Shown here piece by piece: positions 47,580 through 58,492 of a DNA stretch of 64,000 bases. The stretch's first letter is position 1, and each line of letters opens with the position of its first letter. This DNA is from Silene latifolia (lineage: Eukaryota > Streptophyta > Magnoliopsida > Caryophyllales > Caryophyllaceae). Where the stretch lies: positions 23,794,469 through 23,858,468 of the forward strand of contig NC_133538.1 of NCBI RefSeq assembly GCF_048544455.1, given 5' to 3'. A program made the translations under genes and the position numbers. The notes beneath the pieces were generated by a model. The model saw only the letters and a list, made by a program, of their open reading frames with translations. It made no database searches and was not told where the DNA came from.

Positions 47580-48892
47580 TGTTAGAAATCTATGTCTCAT
47601 TACTTTAACATATTCATATATGTTTCAATTAATTTAGTCATAAAATTAATTTAGATCTTATGCATGCAAACATAAATAAGATAAGAGAAGAAATCATTGT
47701 TCTTACTATATGATTTCAGTTTTATGGGCACCAACAAGATCTTCTTCTTGTTAGTTCTTGAGCTTTTCAATAATGGATAAACATCCATGACTTCAACATA
47801 GAAGCCCTCCAATAAGTAGCACCCAAGACTATCCCAAAATCCCACAAACTAACATGTACTAGATATTTGTAATGTGGTTTACCTTAAAATCGATTACTAA
47901 TAATCATATACTACTACTACTAGTATTATTAGTGTTTGATTTGTACAAATTTGATTCATAAAACTTGATTTTATAAAGAACAAGAGAGAGAAGGTTGTTG
48001 GGTTTTCATAAAAACATGAGAGAATGAATTATGGAGAAAAAAACTCTCTATATTTCTCTCCAAAAACCGGTGGGATTAAGTGGTTATGGACCATTTTTCT
48101 TTTTCCTTTTTGTCTTCACAAGACAAATTGTGTAAGCCTTTGTCCATAGTCATGTCATTATCAAGTGTCATAGACAAATGAATAAGACAAGTGAATAAGA
48201 CAAAACTTCTAAAATTTGCCCACCAATTTCGGTTTTGATGTGTAATATGGAGTCCATTTTATTTTTGTCAATTGTACAATTGTATGTCATGTGACATGTG
48301 ACATGTCTTATGTCATGTTTTAATTTAAAATGCATATTTAACAAATTAAATATCATTTACAAATTAAATAAATCACATTTAACAAATTCACTAGTAATTC
48401 AAAATTACTTTCTCATAAAATGGTCATTTAAATACTAGTTAGTATAATTCACAACATCTTGTAATTATAACTAACTTATCATTCTCATCTCGCGTGTTTC
48501 GCAAACACCGATTAATTTTAATAATATAACTTCTTAAATTACTAAATAAAATCTTATTTAATCACATTATAATAAGATGTCATTTTCTCTCTTATGATAA
48601 TAATTTGTTCAATTTTAAGGAATTAATTAATCTGTATCGACATACAATTGATTAACCTTTTTCAATTAAGGGAATCGTCCTTTAGGTGTGACCTCAAGGG
48701 ATCAACTGATCACCACCGTCGCACGACAGTAATGTCAAACTCTAGCCAGCCAATCATTACCGATATGTGTGGACCAGTTGACTATATATGTTATGTATCA
48801 TCCCTTTCGTATTCTTGATATGAGATTTAAATATGTGATCAATATGATCGACAATTGTGATCGCATTATTGTCGGGGACACTTACTCCAACA
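47580..48892 (-). repeat. 5' LTR of the LARD-like element
   Basis: 1313 bp, see the matching LTR at 40629-41938. Its outer end abuts the LINE at TSD TTAAG. Confidence 0.9.
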
Positions 48893-50106
48893 TTAAGATC
48901 ACGAGTACTCTCATCAACAATATTGCTGGTAATTGGGTGTGAAAAAACCCAGTTATCAGTCCAAAATTTAATATTGCTACCATTCCCTGCCTGCCATCTC
49001 AACCCTTTTCTAAATAGAGCCCGAAGACTCATAAGTTTATGCCATTGCCACGAAGAGACTGAATTAGGCTTATGATCAAAGAGTGAACAATTTCTCATTT
49101 ATTTTTTAGTAATTACTTTTACCCATATGTTTTTCTTATCCATAAGAATTTTCCATATATAAAAGTTTCATTTGAAGAGCTTTATTAGCTGCTTCCATAG
49201 TTTTTACCCCCAGTGCACCAACCGATTTCGGTAAACAAACTTTATGCCAACCAATCAAATTAGGGAGCCCTGAGAAGGATTCTTATTCCAAAGAAAGTCT
49301 CGATTAATCTTATCTAATCTATTATGGATTGATGAAGGAAGGAGGAAGCTTTGCATTTGAAAAGTTCCCTTAGCAGCTAAATTAGCATTTACCAGAACTA
49401 GTCTACCTGTTTGCGATAAAGAATTCGCTTTCCATTTCGATAATTGAGTGCAGGAAGATTGAATAATATTTTCAAAAGTATTCTTAGTCACTCTGCTGTC
49501 AATTATTGGACATCCTAAATACTTACCTAAATGAGCTTCCTCGTTCATACGAAGAATACCCCTAAAAGATTCACGAAGAGAGCGATCAATATTTCTATTG
49601 CATTGAAAAGTAAATTTGTCAAAGTTAATAAACTGTCCAGATATCGTGCAAAATTTGTCTATAGACTTAATAGTTCTACAACTCTGATTAGAGGCTTTAG
49701 CGAAATGATAGTGTTATCCGCAAAAGTAAGAAATGGAATTTTCTCCACCCCAGCTCCAATTCTAATACCAATATCACTAGAACTAAGTTCACTATTTTTT
49801 TGTAGTGATCTTGCTAAAACTTCGGCGCACATAATAAATATGTACGGCGAAAGCGGGTCTCCCTGTCAAATACCTCGAGTGGATCTAAAGACATCTCCTG
49901 GTATTCCATTGACTAACACTGAGAAAGAAGCCGTTTTAATATATTCCATAATCCAAGAAATCCACTTAGAATTAAAACCCACACTTTCATTGTAATTAAA
50001 ATAACACGTGAACAAATGTGCACGTTCGGTGAGTTTAGTGGGAAATCCACATTTGTTCAATAGAAGCTTATGAATTTTAGTTGCAAATGTTAAAACTTTT
50101 CTTCAT

Positions 50107-50353
50107 GGAAAATTTTCAATTAGGATGCCCAAGGTTTGGCTAAAGTCCAATTTGGGTGCCTCAGGTTTGAATAATTTTAGTTTAGGTGCCTAAGGTTTAA
50201 GCACATTTTCAATTTCGGTAACCCAGGTTTTGTTATTTTTATTTAGGGTGCCTAAACTCTATGCATAGTCTCATTTTGGGTACCTTAAATCAACAATTAA
50301 TTTTCTTTTATATTAAACACAAAGAAAATTATTTATATATAATTAAACTATTA
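50107..50353 (+). repeat. Left long terminal inverted repeat
   Basis: Inverted match to 57530-57772 over its whole length with about 15-20% differences by eye. Contains internal quasi-repeats of 'ggtgcctaaggttt'. Confidence 0.8.
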
Positions 50354-50520
50354 GGGATAAGAAGTAAATTATCTATTCAATATATAAAACTAAGAAACTA
50401 AAAGCATCATGTCATAATTTACTTGGCTTGCTATTTATTCAATATAAAAAAACTCACTAAAAACAAAACAAATTAATTAACTTAATTAGATACCTTTTTA
50501 GTAAAACTATGTAATCTAAA

Positions 50521-50754
50521 GGAGTCGTTTGTTTGACCAAGGAACTTCAACTTCCTAGGAACTTGCAATTCATAGGAATTAAGTTCCATCATCTAATTCG
50601 GGTGAATTTGACAAAGTTGTTTGGTTGCCCATGTAGGAATTTCCAATGACCAAGGGGGGAGTAGGTAAGCCACTTCCTACATCATGTAGGCATTGGAAGT
50701 TCATGGGAAGTTCTAATTCCTACATTCTGCCCAAAAAATGGCAACCAAACAACC
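50521..50754. mobile_element. PIF/Harbinger-type MITE
   Basis: Ends 'ggagtcgtttgtttgacc' and 'ggcaaccaaacaacc' are inverted; the interior is built from 'aacttcctaggaa' and 'ggaagttc' arms. Same family as 51649-51943. Confidence 0.55.
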
Positions 50755-51259
50755 TTATTTTTTTTAAATCATGTGATTTTCTAATGCTTTTGTTTTTCAA
50801 ATGGTAACCAAATGACCCCTAAAATTAGTAACAAAATAAATAAATTTTATATAACTCATCAGTTTTTATGTTAGTTGCTTGTGTTACAAAAATTGGTATA
50901 TAAACCTTGCTTTTCAAAAATAAAAAAATGTAAATTTAGGTTTTTGTATTTTACTAGATAGTATTAAAGTAAAATCTAAACTATAAATAATTTTGCATAA
51001 AATTCGAACATAATTTTTTATAATAAAATTTAGATCACATTTCACTTAATATGTTCAAAAGAAAATTATTTTTTTAAACCCTCTTAACTTTTTACGAAGT
51101 TTAGGAAAGGAAAATGAGATGTGGCGACCGATGGTACCCGAATTTGGCAATACCACCCGGTTAAATTGTAAATACTTCTTATTTTCATTTGGTTAAATTA
51201 ATTTTTATTGTTAAGTCTTTGCCATATTTCCTCCCACAACTTATAATAAAAAAGAATGC

Positions 51260-51494
51260 GGGGCCGTTTGGTTCAAAAGGTCGGAATGGATTGGAATGGA
51301 ATGAGATATCATGAGGGGATGGATTTAGAACCCCATACCTGTTATTTATTGTTTGGTTCAATCTAAAATTATATGAAGGGGAAATGGAGTTAGAAACCTG
51401 AATGAAAAGGTGGGTATGGGATTCCAAGGGGTTGGGCTGGAATTAGAATCCATCACGATTCTAACTCCATTCCAAAATACTCCAACCAAACACT
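51260..51494. mobile_element. Tourist/Harbinger-like MITE
   Basis: Ends 'ggggccgtttggtt' and 'aaccaaacac' inverted; interior shares 'ggattccaaggggttgg' and 'atggagttagaa' with the termini of the Harbinger element at 53901-57467, of which it may be an internal-deletion derivative. Confidence 0.6.
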
Positions 51495-51502
51495 AGAATC
51501 AC

Positions 51503-52003
51503 TCAACCATTTTTTTCGAATTTTAGTTGTTAAACTATAACAAATTAGTTGTTGAACTCTAAAAAATGTTGACAATGCCGAAACTTCTACATGATGGTTA
51601 GACATTATATGTTCTGTTAATTGGTTTTGGCATTGTCAACATTTTTTAGGACTTGTTTGGTTGGCATAAGGGAACTAAAGTTCCCGGGAACTTCAAATTC
51701 ACATGAATTTCCAATTCATGTGAATTCCCAAAAAGTGTTTGGTTTGCATGTGGGAAGTTAATTCATGTGGGAAGTTCCAATGACCAAGGGGGGCCTTGGT
51801 GAGTGACTTCCCACATAATGGAGGAAGTAGATTCATGTGGGAAGTTCTACTTCCCATGATTTTGGCAACCAAACAACATCATGGTTTTACACTTCCTAGG
51901 AAGTTTAAAATCCCATGATTTTAATGGGCAACCAAACAAGCCCTTAGAGTTCAGCAACTAATTTGTTATAGTCCAACAACTAAAATTCGAAAAAAATGGT
52001 TGA
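51503..52003. mobile_element. Palindromic MITE interrupted by another MITE
   Basis: Arms starting TCAACCATTTTTTTCGAATT at 51503 and the inverse ending at 52003 pair almost perfectly, with inner ends 'ttgacaatgcc' and 'ggcattgtcaa'. The right arm is cut at 51648 and resumes at 51944. Confidence 0.75.
51649..51943. mobile_element. Harbinger-type MITE nested in a MITE
   Basis: Target duplication TTA at 51646-51648 and 51944-51946. Termini GGACTTGTTTGGTTGGC and GGGCTTGTTTGGTTGCC (inverse). Removing it restores the outer palindrome exactly, confirming both boundaries. Confidence 0.85.
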
Positions 52004-52059
52004 TGTCAAACCCAATTAACAGATTATATAATGTGTAACCATCCAACTTTAACTTCAAT

Positions 52060-52548
52060 AACTTTACTAGTTTTAATCCGGTGCAAAAATTGTACGGGGT
52101 TACTTGTTAAACAATTATTATTATTAAATTATGATGGAGAAAATGTAGAAATATTGAAATTCAAATATACAAAATTATAAGTAAGAATATCAATTGACAA
52201 TATTGAATATAGTAAAGACAATAACATTAATACAGTCATTATTGCATGAGACGATTTACGTGGTGAGACTGTTTCATTGTATATAAAACCAACTTACTTA
52301 TTAGTATTAGATAAATAGTTTATTTGTACAAATGAACCGTCTCATGGGTGATCCGTCTTACTCGTGTCAATCTAAATAGGCTCAATAACAAACTGTTGGC
52401 TCAAAATCTAAATATGATTAAAATAAGCTTAAACAACCTCAAACTAACCCATTAAAATCCCAGTACATATCGCCAAAGACCCCATCTTCACCTAATTCTA
52501 ATGCTAACCTAACATACTTCCAAAAACATACTTTACACGCCTCTTTCT

Positions 52549-52614
<66 letters not shown>

Positions 52615-53700
52615 AACACACCCTCACCAGTCGCCGTCATTATATCACTCTCTGAAACTCACTCTCTCACTTCCGTCTCAACTTTTATCTCTCGTAAATC
52701 TCGTGGATTCATAGTCCCTATAATTTCTCTCTATAATCCTCATTCTTTAAACAATATATCATCTCCTTACTCGATAATGTTTACCCAATTGTCAATCTCT
52801 CTCACTATCAGCTATGTTTGTTTCATTTTTTGTTCATGTTTTTGTGATTTTTTTCTATTCAATTTCTCATATATCTGATGGTTATTTTTATTAAAGTTGA
52901 TTTTTTATTTTTTATAAAATTATTAATGAATATCATAGATCTAATGAATATTGTTTTTTTAAATAAAATTACTCAATATAAGTAAATAAGTGTTTTTAAA
53001 TAATATTCTTTTTACTATATTTCGTTGCCTCTATTACGTTTGAATTATTTTTTTCTTTTATTTAAAACTTAATTTCGTTAATTTTAAAAAAATTCCATAT
53101 TTTGAATGTAATCTTCCTTTTTTTATGACAAAACAATAGAATATTTCTAAGAACAAAAATCAAATCTATTAAATTTAAATGACTTGGGATATTTTTTTGA
53201 AGAATATTTATCAATTAAATTCCTAAATCTTATATTTATATAAGTTTTTTATGGTTTAATGGCATGTATTTTTATATTGTGTTAAAGGATTTTTAAAGAG
53301 AATTTTTTGAAATAAATTGTTAAATTTAGCTTTCGGATTTTTTGGAAGATTTAAAACAATTTTCTTTTTAAAAAGTAATTTTTAGATGTTAAATATTTGT
53401 AATCACTTCCTTGAGATCATTTAAAAGAATTAGATTATATTAATTCAAATTAGATTAGCTTAGATTATACGGAGTATTAATACATTGATTTTATTATAAA
53501 AAAAACGTGCAAAATAAACTCAAAATCGTTTTCTTCGGAGTAATTTTTCAGATTTGAATTGGGTGGAGGAGATGAGAGGAGAGAGGGTAATTAAATGGTA
53601 TATAGAACATGGTGAGTCCCATACGTTGCCAAATTTCTAAAAAATTTTAGCCAATGGGAAGCCTTGAAAAAACCTAGCTTTTATACTAGGTAGATACCTA
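52060..53700. other. Leader-like region with (TC)n, no protein recognised
   Basis: Starts with 'tagttttaatccggtgcaaa' followed by 'ttgtacgggg', a hairpin-like terminus seen in several plant elements, and ends near 'cctagcttttatactagg' (hairpin). In between is a TC microsatellite and a CT-rich stretch like a plant 5' leader (52610-52830), then T-rich DNA. It may be a separate small element; unproven. A 'gagacgatttacgtggtgag' / 'accgtctcatgggtg' inverted pair lies at 52249-52354. Confidence 0.3.
52551..52610. repeat. (TC)n microsatellite
   Basis: About 30 uninterrupted TC units; the arginine/glutamate frame opposite is an artefact. Confidence 0.95.
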
Positions 53701-54295
53701 GACACTCATATGATTGTTGTATTTTAGTTTCCAGGCTTTCTCGTTAATGTCATGCACTCTAATTTTTCACAAAATTTACTGTTACGATTTATGAAAAGAA
53801 GAATATACTAAAATAATTTAAGTGGTATAAAGTTATTAATGAAGTTTAAGAATAAATTTACATGAAACTAGATTTTATTAAGATTAAGAAAATATATTAA
53901 GGGGCTGTTTGGTTCAAAGTATGAGAATGGAATGGATTGGGATGAGAATCCAGGGTGGAATGGAGTTAGAACCCCATACCTTTTAACACTTGTTTGGTTT
54001 GATTTTGCAATGGATTGTATATGGCATTCATGGTGTTTGGTTCATATTTGGAATGGATTCAATATCCAATTTTTTTTTCTAATCATAATAGGTAGGTTTA
54101 TTAAATTATAAAAAAAAGTTGTACATTTTTTTTTTCCATGAACTATAACTTACTAACGAAAAATTATAGCCAAAGAACAATCCAAATTATTCATACCAAT
54201 ATTAAGCGTCCAAAATGAAAATGTTGTTAAACAAAAAAACGTATGAAAAATGTTTCATGAAAAATCTGACGAGTCTAAACATCAAACAAAACAAA

Positions 54296-55392
54296 TTAAA
54301 CGTTCCCATTTCGAGGCAAGTACGGATGAATGAGGTTCATAACAAACTCTCTCTTCCATGCTTCATCAGGACTCTGGTAAAAAAGAGAGAGATCACTGGG
54401 ATTAGATGCCAATTTTTGAGCAGCTAATAATGCTTCAAATCTAGTTAACCCTTGTATGCCAAGTAGCTCATTTATTAAATTTTTCTTTTGGTCTTCAAAC
54501 TCTTGTTCACGAACCACGATGGCTTGTTCTTGTCGCTGAGTGGTTGATAATGCATTTGCAATGGTAGACATGTGAACATTCATTCCATTCATAAATCCGG
54601 AAAGGTTTGAAGACATATCTTTGAAAGACGTAGTCAAATCCACTACCCCTGACATCTTTCTCTTCTTTGTTTTTTGTTTCTTATAATCCGTTGAAATTTT
54701 CCCAATTTTTGTTTTCTTTGAAGACGGCTCAGTTGGACTAGATTGAGTAGGAATATAAAGTGGCTCATCATCATCAATATTGTCATCTTCGTCACTTTCA
54801 TCCCTACTTAAGTCAACAGCCTCATTTTGTTGGTTATCCACCGCTTGGACGAAAGTCTCGGAATTAGTTCCAGTAGCTCGATCAGGACCATATATAATTG
54901 CCAATTTATCAAAGTGTGGAAACGGAACGTTCCATAATCCTTGAGCACTTTTGTTTTGCTACAGCAATAATGTAGAGATCAATTTAACTTGTTAAACCAA
55001 AAAAATATAAGGATTAAAGCAGGAGAGGCAGAGAAAGCGCATTACCTTGCAAAAATCTTCATATGATTGTCTTTCACACTTTATCATATATTTCTCCTCA
55101 TCCCAGGAAAAACCAGAAGTGTGAAACATCTCTGTCAGCGCATTGTATTTGTCCTTGAACCATTTAATTTTTGATTCAATATGAGGAACCGCTTTTAAGC
55201 CACATCCTGGAAATTTTTTATTTAACATATCCTCTAACTTATTCTTAAACCATTATTAAAACTACCATCTGCTTTCCATTCTGGATCACTATTCAGTTCT
55301 AGTAGTTCATCAACTAGATGTTCTTCTTCCAGTTTAGTCCAAATGCGCTTATTTTTTCCCCTTCCGCTTTGAGATGCCTGCCCAAATTCCAT
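54296..55392 (-). pseudogene. Harbinger ORF1, Myb/SANT-like DNA-binding protein
   Basis: ATG at 55392 gives MEFGQASQSGRGKNKRIWTK and EEEHLVDELLELN, the first helix of a Myb_DNA-bind_3 type domain. A frameshift near 55250 follows, then LNKKFPGCGLKAVPHIESK and SYEDFCK. An intron with GT (after 55045) and CTGTAG leads to QNKSAQGLWNVPFPHFDKL, YGPDRATGTNS, an acidic stretch (DESDEDDNIDDDEPLY), a lysine-rich signal-like KKQKTKKRKM, a helical C-terminal part and stop at 54296. In PIF/Harbinger elements the Myb-like partner brings the transposase to the termini and into the nucleus. Only one break was found, so it is the best preserved frame of the element. Confidence 0.75.
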
Positions 55393-55444
55393 GCTATATA
55401 CAAAACAATGTCAATAAAGAAAATAAATATTAAATAAAGTTAAG

Positions 55445-55953
55445 CAAATGGTCATGTAGTTTCAAAACAGTAAGAAGACAACGATGAAAATTTCTACTCA
55501 CACTTTCACCCTTCGGAAAAAATGGTTTCCAATTGTCCTATTTTTGAAATCATGTGCCAATGTATACAAAAACATGGCAACAATTTCCTCTAATGACATA
55601 TTCCGAGTTCCACATAAATCTCCAATATCTTTAACCATCTCGCAAAGTACATAAAAAGTTCTTCGATTCACACGAAGTTCACTCTTGCAAATTATATCAC
55701 TAGGCTTAGTAAGTGTATGCAAGTGTCTTTGCCTAAGATATCTTTTCTCGTCTTTACTATATCGTGGGCGCTCAATTTTATGAATAGCCACGCCAAGCAT
55801 ACACAATATTACATATAGCATAGTAACTATATTAATAACAACCATAATTGTCAACAGCAATTCAACATGCTTCTTCTTCCTCCTCCTTATTAAAGTTAGT
55901 TGAGAAGAAAACATTTCTCTAAAAAACCAAATAAGGCCACACTTTATACTCAA
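55445..55953 (-). pseudogene. Harbinger transposase N-terminal part
   Basis: Reads a hydrophobic start, then ICKSELRVNRRTFYVLCEM, KDIGDLCGTRNMSLEEIVA and MFLYTLAHDFKNRTIGNHF, the helix-rich N-terminal region of plant Harbinger transposases. After a one-base frameshift it continues KGESVSRNFHRCLLTVLKLH near 55480 and then stops; the catalytic DDE domain that should follow is deleted and the Myb gene begins about 60 bp later. Inactive. Start codon uncertain. Confidence 0.75.
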
Positions 55954-56423
55954 TTTAAAAGTAACTTAAACAATCACATTGAACTTCTCTTAGCCATCCT
56001 AAATAATATTCACATCAGTCCGTCTCATTTGTGAGAGAGACACTATCCGTTTTTAGCTATAGACGGATAATGTCTGTCTATAATGAGAATTTGTGTATTC
56101 ACATAGACCAAATCACCTAAGCTGTTAGATTCCCAATGTTCTAATATTAGGATTCAAACCCAAAACTATTACTCGTAATATGACCTGATGTTTTGCGGAA
56201 AACTTATAAAATCAAACAGTCTAACAATAATAAAGGGGATAAAGTTAACAACATATTTCAGCATAAAGTTATGGGTTATGCAAATTATGGTCAAACTGTT
56301 CTATTATGGATAGGTTTAGGTTGAAAAAAAATAGTATCCTTGCACAAAAGGCTTTCAAGGACACAATTATAAAGCTGTAAATTTACGTGGAAATATACTG
56401 TTGGCACTTCCTAGTTTCACAAA

Positions 56424-56640
56424 ATCTCATTATAGACGGCACATATCCGTCTATAACGAAAGACGGACCAAATATAATACCACATTTTTAATAGGACAAG
56501 TAACAAGTGGGGTGGTAGAGGCAAAAAATGTCACTACTTTTAAGCTATTTGACCTGTCTTTAGCTATAGACGGACGGCACATATCCGTCTATAACTAAAG
56601 ACGGACCAAATACAATACCACATTTCTAATAGGACAAACA
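56424..56640. repeat. Tandem hairpin repeat, 'tatagacgg' type
   Basis: Two direct copies (56424 and 56566) of 'tatagacgg..cacatatccgtctata' plus 'aagacggaccaaat' and 'ataccacattt'. Each forms a 9-bp hairpin TATAGACGG/CCGTCTATA. Related pieces at 56027-56095 and 57905-57985 ('acggagtttatccgtcac', 'gacgggccaaat'). Confidence 0.7.
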
Positions 56641-57529
56641 TATATCCTAGTTTATAGATATTTACGGGTGCAATCGACAGTTCACATTAACAAAGGTCAG
56701 ATCATTGTAGTAGCACTTTCTCGTCTTTAGGCTGCATGCAAACTATTATAAGAACTGTGGTCCATTTCCTTATCTACAACACTGTTCGTTTGTAGCAAGA
56801 GTGATTTTGCAAATGGTCAAGGATGTAATCTTAGTAACCCATATCTGTGTGGTCGCCTATACCTTAGAAAGTTAAACTCATTTATACCTTTCTAACCAAA
56901 TAAATTGAAAAAATAACAATGTGTTTTCAGTTAAACATGTTTGTATACAACAACGAGAACAATGATATTACCGTAGTATTTTCAAATTTCACATGTAAAT
57001 TACAGCAATAACAATCAAGAAAACCAAAAGGCAAGCATGATGAATATTACAAGAAGTCAACAATCATCAAGAAACCAGTGTCTTTCATACAAAACGAAAC
57101 ATCAATTGAATCACAACGGTAAAAAAATTCAGAAAATAACATAATTCAAACCCTAAAAATCCAATATCCTAAATCATACTTCGATCATCATTAAAAAATA
57201 ACATAATGAAATTGTATTGAAAGTAGAAGATGAAGATTTACGTAGAGTAGAACAATAGCAATTTGGGTTTTTTTCTTCTGTCTTAATATTAGGTTTTGTA
57301 CCGGGGGGGATTGGATTTAGAAACTTGGGGAGGAGTAGAGTATGGGATTCCAAGGGGTTGGGGTGGATTGAGAATCCACTGGGTTTCTAAATCCATTCCA
57401 AATGTGGCCAACCAAACACTTAAATGACTGATATCCATTCCATTCTATACCCCCAACCAAACACCCCTTAAAATAGTTAAGTGGTAAAATCCTACCTAAA
57501 TGCAATATATTTAAAGTTACATTTTTTTC

Positions 57530-57772
57530 TCTAAGAGTTTAGTTATATATAAATAATTTTCTATGTGTATAATAAAATAAAAGGAAACAAATTGATTTAA
57601 GGTACCCAAAATAAGACTGTGCATAAAGTTTAGGCACCCTAAATGAAACTAATGAAACCTTGAGTACGTAAACTGAAAATGTGCTTAAATTACATAAACT
57701 GAAATTACTCAAACCTCAAGCACTCAAATTGGAGTTTAACCAAACGTCAGGTACCCTAATTGTAAATTTTCC
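57530..57772 (-). repeat. Right long terminal inverted repeat
   Basis: See the left repeat; starts GGAAAATTTACAATTAGGG on the minus strand and is followed by the imperfect 9-bp target duplication. Confidence 0.8.
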
Positions 57773-57781
57773 TATCTTCAT

Positions 57782-58492
57782 TAATAAACATGAAACATCC
57801 GTGGGACCTTAGTTAACATTCTCCCAGGTAGATTAGAGAAGCATCATTATCAGATAACAATATAGATCAACATACCGTATGTAATTCGTACATCAATTAG
57901 TCTCTCTTGTGACGGAGTTTATCCGTCACAAGGTGAAGACGGGCCAAATCGATACCATATTGAGTAATGTGGATATTAGTGGGGCAATGTGTAAGTATTA
58001 TTTAATTTATTGAATGTTCGAAAAGCAAAACAAAAAAAATAATAAAGAAATGGGGAGCTCCCCATATTTCGTCTCATGTCAGGCGTAATAATTCAACCTC
58101 ACCTTCTCTGATCACTCTCACATCAGTAAACACCATTTTTTTCACTCTCTCTCATCACTCTCACTTTATCATCAACAATAATAGTCATTTTTCCATTAAA
58201 ATCGCCATTTTATCAGTCTTTCAGCTTCGAAATCTCCGTCATCAGCTTCATCTCTTCAATAGATGAATATTCGATGGGCAAGAAACAAATGGTGAGGAGG
58301 ATACCCCCGAAGAAAAATATGGAAGATATGATATTATTGCATTTGTTGAATGTTGTGTCAGATAAGATTAGGTAAAAAAATGGTGTTTATTGTTAAATGT
58401 TGTTGATGAACCGTGCATGCATGAGTAGATTTAATTAATGGAGTTGTTGAACATGGTGATTTTAATTTACTAAAGGATGGTATCGTTAATGT
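57782..58492. other. Spacer, possible decayed gene leader
   Basis: CT-rich leader-like sequence at 58080-58260 and a short GAT-rich frame after 58260. No product recognised. Confidence 0.35.

Larger units (their letters stand above)
40629..48892 (-). mobile_element. LTR element without coding capacity (LARD-like), inserted in the LINE
   Basis: TSD TTAAG at 40624-40628 and 48893-48897. LTRs 40629-41938 (1310 bp) and 47580-48892 (1313 bp) start TGTTGGAGTAAG and end TTCTAACA on the sense (minus) strand. Primer-site-like GCGGTATTAAGAGCC at 47578-47564 and polypurine GGACAAGTGGGATAT at 41953-41939. The 5.6-kb interior has no frame above about 75 codons and no gag/pol motifs. The GGACAAGTGGG tract beside TGTTGG is usual for Copia-related elements, so it may be a Copia-driven LARD; that is inference. 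Confidence 0.9.
39365..49995 (-). mobile_element. 5'-truncated LINE with RNase H, split by an LTR element
   Basis: The tail is a T-run at 39365-39373. The two halves are 39365-40628 and 48898-about 49995. On the minus strand: RT pieces (GFNSKWISWIM, NGIPGDVF, then FADN where FADD is expected, near 49720), GKYLGCPI and SQTGRLVLVNANLA (49255-49548), RWQAGNGSNIKFWTDNW (about 49000), zf-RVT with CVLCNHHIENKDHFF (about 40260), and an RNase H region near 39600-39800 (VEGDNLCVINSL). Plant L1 elements with a C-terminal RNase H domain are known. The 5' junction near 50000 is unclear. Stops and frameshifts are frequent. Confidence 0.8.
53901..57467 (-). mobile_element. PIF/Harbinger element lacking its catalytic domain
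   Basis: Termini GGGGCTGTTTGGTT and the inverse AACCAAACACCCC, subterminal 'gagaatccag' and 'ggattc' arms, flanks TTAA on both sides (a TWA-type target duplication). Minus-strand genes: a transposase N-terminal part (55498-55953) and a Myb/SANT-like ORF1 protein (54296-55392). The DDE domain is missing. Confidence 0.8.
50107..57772. mobile_element. Large element with long inverted termini, Mutator-like
   Basis: Inverted repeats of about 240 bp: 50107-50353 and 57530-57772, starting GGAAAATTTTCAATTAGG and GGAAAATTTACAATTAGG. Flanks TTTCTTCAT (50098-50106) and TATCTTCAT (57773-57781) agree at 8 of 9 positions, a Mutator-size target duplication. Seen inside: several MITEs, a CT-rich leader-like region and a PIF/Harbinger element, but no mudrA-type transposase. 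The length without known nested items is near 3 kb. Alternative: two inverted copies of a smaller element; the matching flanks argue against it. Confidence 0.65.

Noticed and set aside
52439-52627. Arginine/glutamate-repeat frame
   Set aside because: Opposite strand of the TC microsatellite, no flanking protein-like sequence.
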